64,000 bases of DNA from positions 4,836,001-4,900,000 of the forward strand of contig NZ_CP049015.1 in assembly GCF_011064845.1 (NCBI RefSeq), read 5' to 3'. The stretch comes from Citrobacter freundii ATCC 8090 = MTCC 1658 = NBRC 12681 (GTDB lineage: Bacteria; Pseudomonadota; Gammaproteobacteria; Enterobacterales; Enterobacteriaceae). Below, in pieces: positions 62,186 to 64,000 of this stretch (position 1 is its first letter; the number at the start of each line of letters is the position of its first letter). Below the pieces are notes generated by a model. The model saw only the letters and a list, made by a program, of their open reading frames with translations. It searched no databases and had not been told where the DNA came from. Made by a program: the position numbers and the translations under genes.

Positions 62186-64000
62186 TTATCCCCCGAGCTT
62201 CGACTTATCGCGCACCGCACCTTTGTCGGCACTGGTTGCCAGGCTGGCATAGGCGCGCAGTGCAAAGGAGACCTGACGTTGACGATCTTTTGGCGTCCAG
62301 GCTTTGTCACCGCGAGCTTCCTGCGCTTCACGGCGCGCAGCGATTTCCGCATCACTCAGTTGCAGTTGAATGCCACGATTCGGGATATCAATGGCAATCA
62401 TGTCACCATCTTCGATAATCGCGATATTACCGCCGCTGGCGGCTTCCGGAGAAACGTGACCGATGGAAAGCCCCGAAGTACCGCCGGAGAAACGACCATC
62501 GGTAATCAGCGCACAAGCCTTGCCGAGGCCCATCGATTTCAGGAAGGTGGTTGGGTAGAGCATTTCCTGCATGCCTGGCCCGCCTTTCGGCCCTTCGTAG
62601 CGAATGACAACCACGTCGCCAGCCACCACTTTACCGCCGAGGATTGCTTCAACCGCATCGTCCTGGCTTTCATACACTTTTGCCGGGCCGGTGAATTTCA
62701 GGATACTGTCATCCACGCCTGCAGTTTTTACGATACAGCCGTTTTCCGCAAAGTTACCGTACAGGACTGCAAGACCGCCGTCTTTGCTGTAAGCATGTTC
62801 CAGCGAGCGGATGCAGCCTTCAGCGCGGTCGTCATCCAGCGTATCCCAACGGCAGTCCTGCGAGAACGCCTGGGTGGTACGGATGCCCGCCGGTCCGGCG
62901 CGGAACATTTTTTTCACCTCGTCGTCTTTGGTCAACATCACGTCATACCGATCAAGCGTTTGCGGCAGAGTCAGACCCAGCACGTTTTTCACGTCGCGGT
63001 TCAGCAGTCCGGCACGATCCAGTTCGCCTAAAATACCCAGTACGCCGCCTGCGCGGTGCACGTCTTCCATATGGTATTTCTGCGTGCTCGGCGCCACTTT
63101 ACACAGTTGTGGGACTTTGCGGGACAGCTTGTCGATATCACTCATGGTGAAGTCGATTTCCGCTTCCTGTGCGGCCGCCAGCAGGTGCAGAACGGTGTTG
63201 GTGGAGCCGCCCATGGCGATATCCAGCGTCATGGCGTTCTCAAACGCCGCTTTACTGGCAATGTTGCGCGGCAGGGCGGAGGCATCATCCTGCTCGTAAT
63301 AGCGTTTGGTCAGCTCGACGATGCGTTTACCCGCGTTAAGGAACAGCGTTTTACGGTCGGCGTGAGTCGCCAACAGCGAACCGTTACCCGGCTGCGACAG
63401 GCCCAGCGCTTCGGTCAGGCAGTTCATCGAGTTGGCGGTGAACATGCCGGAGCAGGAGCCGCAGGTTGGACAGGCGGAACGTTCAACCTGCTCGCTTTGT
63501 GAGTCGGAGACTTTCGGGTCAGCGCCCTGAATCATCGCATCAACCAGGTCGAGCTTGATGATTTGGTCAGAGAGCTTGGTTTTCCCGGCTTCCATCGGAC
63601 CGCCGGAAACAAAGATCACCGGAATATTCAGGCGCAAAGAGGCCATTAACATCCCAGGGGTGATTTTGTCGCAGTTAGAGATACAGACCATCGCATCGGC
63701 GCAGTGGGCGTTAACCATGTACTCAACGGAGTCAGCAATCAGCTCGCGGGACGGCAGTGAATACAGCATGCCACCGTGCCCCATGGCGATACCATCATCC
63801 ACAGCAATGGTGTTGAACTCTTTCGCCACGCCGCCTGAGGCTTCGATTTGTTCGGCAACCAGTTTACCGAGATCGCGCAGGTGGACGTGACCCGGCACAA
63901 ACTGGGTAAAAGAGTTCACCACAGCGATAATCGGTTTACCGAAATCATCATCGGTCATCCCGGTGGCGCGCCACAGTGCGCGAGCACCCGCCATATTGCG
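62186..64000 (-). CDS. ilvD: Dihydroxy-acid dehydratase IlvD (N terminus cut by window edge)
   Basis: IlvD dehydrates the dihydroxy acids in isoleucine and valine synthesis, using a 4Fe-4S cluster. The frame is open to the window edge, with 605 residues visible (from [20 protein letters not shown]); about 12 N-terminal residues are missing relative to the E. coli protein (616). Cluster cysteines are in [12 protein letters not shown] and [17 protein letters not shown]. It is transcribed toward ilvA with a 5-base gap. Confidence 0.98.
   Translation of the reverse strand, partial: RNMAGARALWRATGMTDDDFGKPIIAVVNSFTQFVPGHVHLRDLGKLVAEQIEASGGVAKEFNTIAVDDGIAMGHGGMLYSLPSRELIADSVEYMVNAHCADAMVCISNCDKITPGMLMASLRLNIPVIFVSGGPMEAGKTKLSDQIIKLDLVDAMIQGADPKVSDSQSEQVERSACPTCGSCSGMFTANSMNCLTEALGLSQPGNGSLLATHADRKTLFLNAGKRIVELTKRYYEQDDASALPRNIASKAAFENAMTLDIAMGGSTNTVLHLLAAAQEAEIDFTMSDIDKLSRKVPQLCKVAPSTQKYHMEDVHRAGGVLGILGELDRAGLLNRDVKNVLGLTLPQTLDRYDVMLTKDDEVKKMFRAGPAGIRTTQAFSQDCRWDTLDDDRAEGCIRSLEHAYSKDGGLAVLYGNFAENGCIVKTAGVDDSILKFTGPAKVYESQDDAVEAILGGKVVAGDVVVIRYEGPKGGPGMQEMLYPTTFLKSMGLGKACALITDGRFSGGTSGLSIGHVSPEAASGGNIAIIEDGDMIAIDIPNRGIQLQLSDAEIAARREAQEARGDKAWTPKDRQRQVSFALRAYASLATSADKGAVRDKSKLGG

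Noticed and set aside
62168..63031. 287-codon plus-strand frame opposite ilvD
   Set aside because: Antisense shadow of the highly conserved ilvD gene. No motifs.

Overview
This is chromosomal core sequence from a member of the Enterobacteriaceae close to Escherichia, Salmonella and Citrobacter. Almost every gene is a near-identical homologue of an E. coli K-12 gene in the same order as the K-12 tat-to-ilv segment. ERIC and REP repeats sit in the gaps. The genus cannot be fixed from the window. A fabV gene and the lack of yigE, yigF, yigG, rffG and rffH set it apart from K-12.

Layout. 1-6.7 kb, minus strand: Tat protein export (tatC partial, tatB, tatA), ubiquinone synthesis (ubiB, ubiJ, ubiE), rmuC and udp. 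7-12 kb: dlhH, then the divergent metE/metR pair and the biotin importer yigM, which overlaps metR tail to tail. 12-20.9 kb: yigL and pldB, the amino acid exporters rhtB and rhtC separated by an extra Rpn-type nuclease gene, then recQ, pldA, yigI and rarD. 20.9-31 kb: corA, uvrD with a LexA box, yigB-xerC-yigA-dapF-lptM, cyaY and cyaA. 31.3-35.4 kb: the hemCDXY operon. 35.5-36.3 kb: the sRNA GlmZ and four tRNA genes (Pro, Leu, His, Arg), then yifK. 38-49 kb: the enterobacterial common antigen (ECA) operon wecA-wzzE-wecBCDE-wzxE-wecF-wzyE-wecG, without rffG and rffH. 49-56.5 kb: rho with its leader, trxA, rhlB, gppA, rep and ppiC. 56.6-64 kb: ilvC/ilvY, fabV, ilvA and ilvD (partial).

How the genes work together. 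The wec operon builds the GlcNAc-ManNAcA-Fuc4NAc lipid-linked repeat, flips it and polymerises it. Without rffGH its dTDP-sugar precursor must come from another locus. The ilv genes make isoleucine and valine, with IlvY activating ilvC. hemC and hemD take porphobilinogen to uroporphyrinogen III. cyaA makes the cAMP that, through CRP, feeds back on cyaA and acts on udp.

The most distinctive points are: the precise absence of rffGH; an Rpn nuclease gene with a likely internal antitoxin start; fabV inside the ilv cluster; an ERIC element that carries the gppA ribosome binding site and start codon; an ERIC next to tandem MetJ boxes in the metE leader; and a rho leader peptide frame with no recognisable start codon. 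I found no CRISPR array, prophage, integron or insertion sequence.
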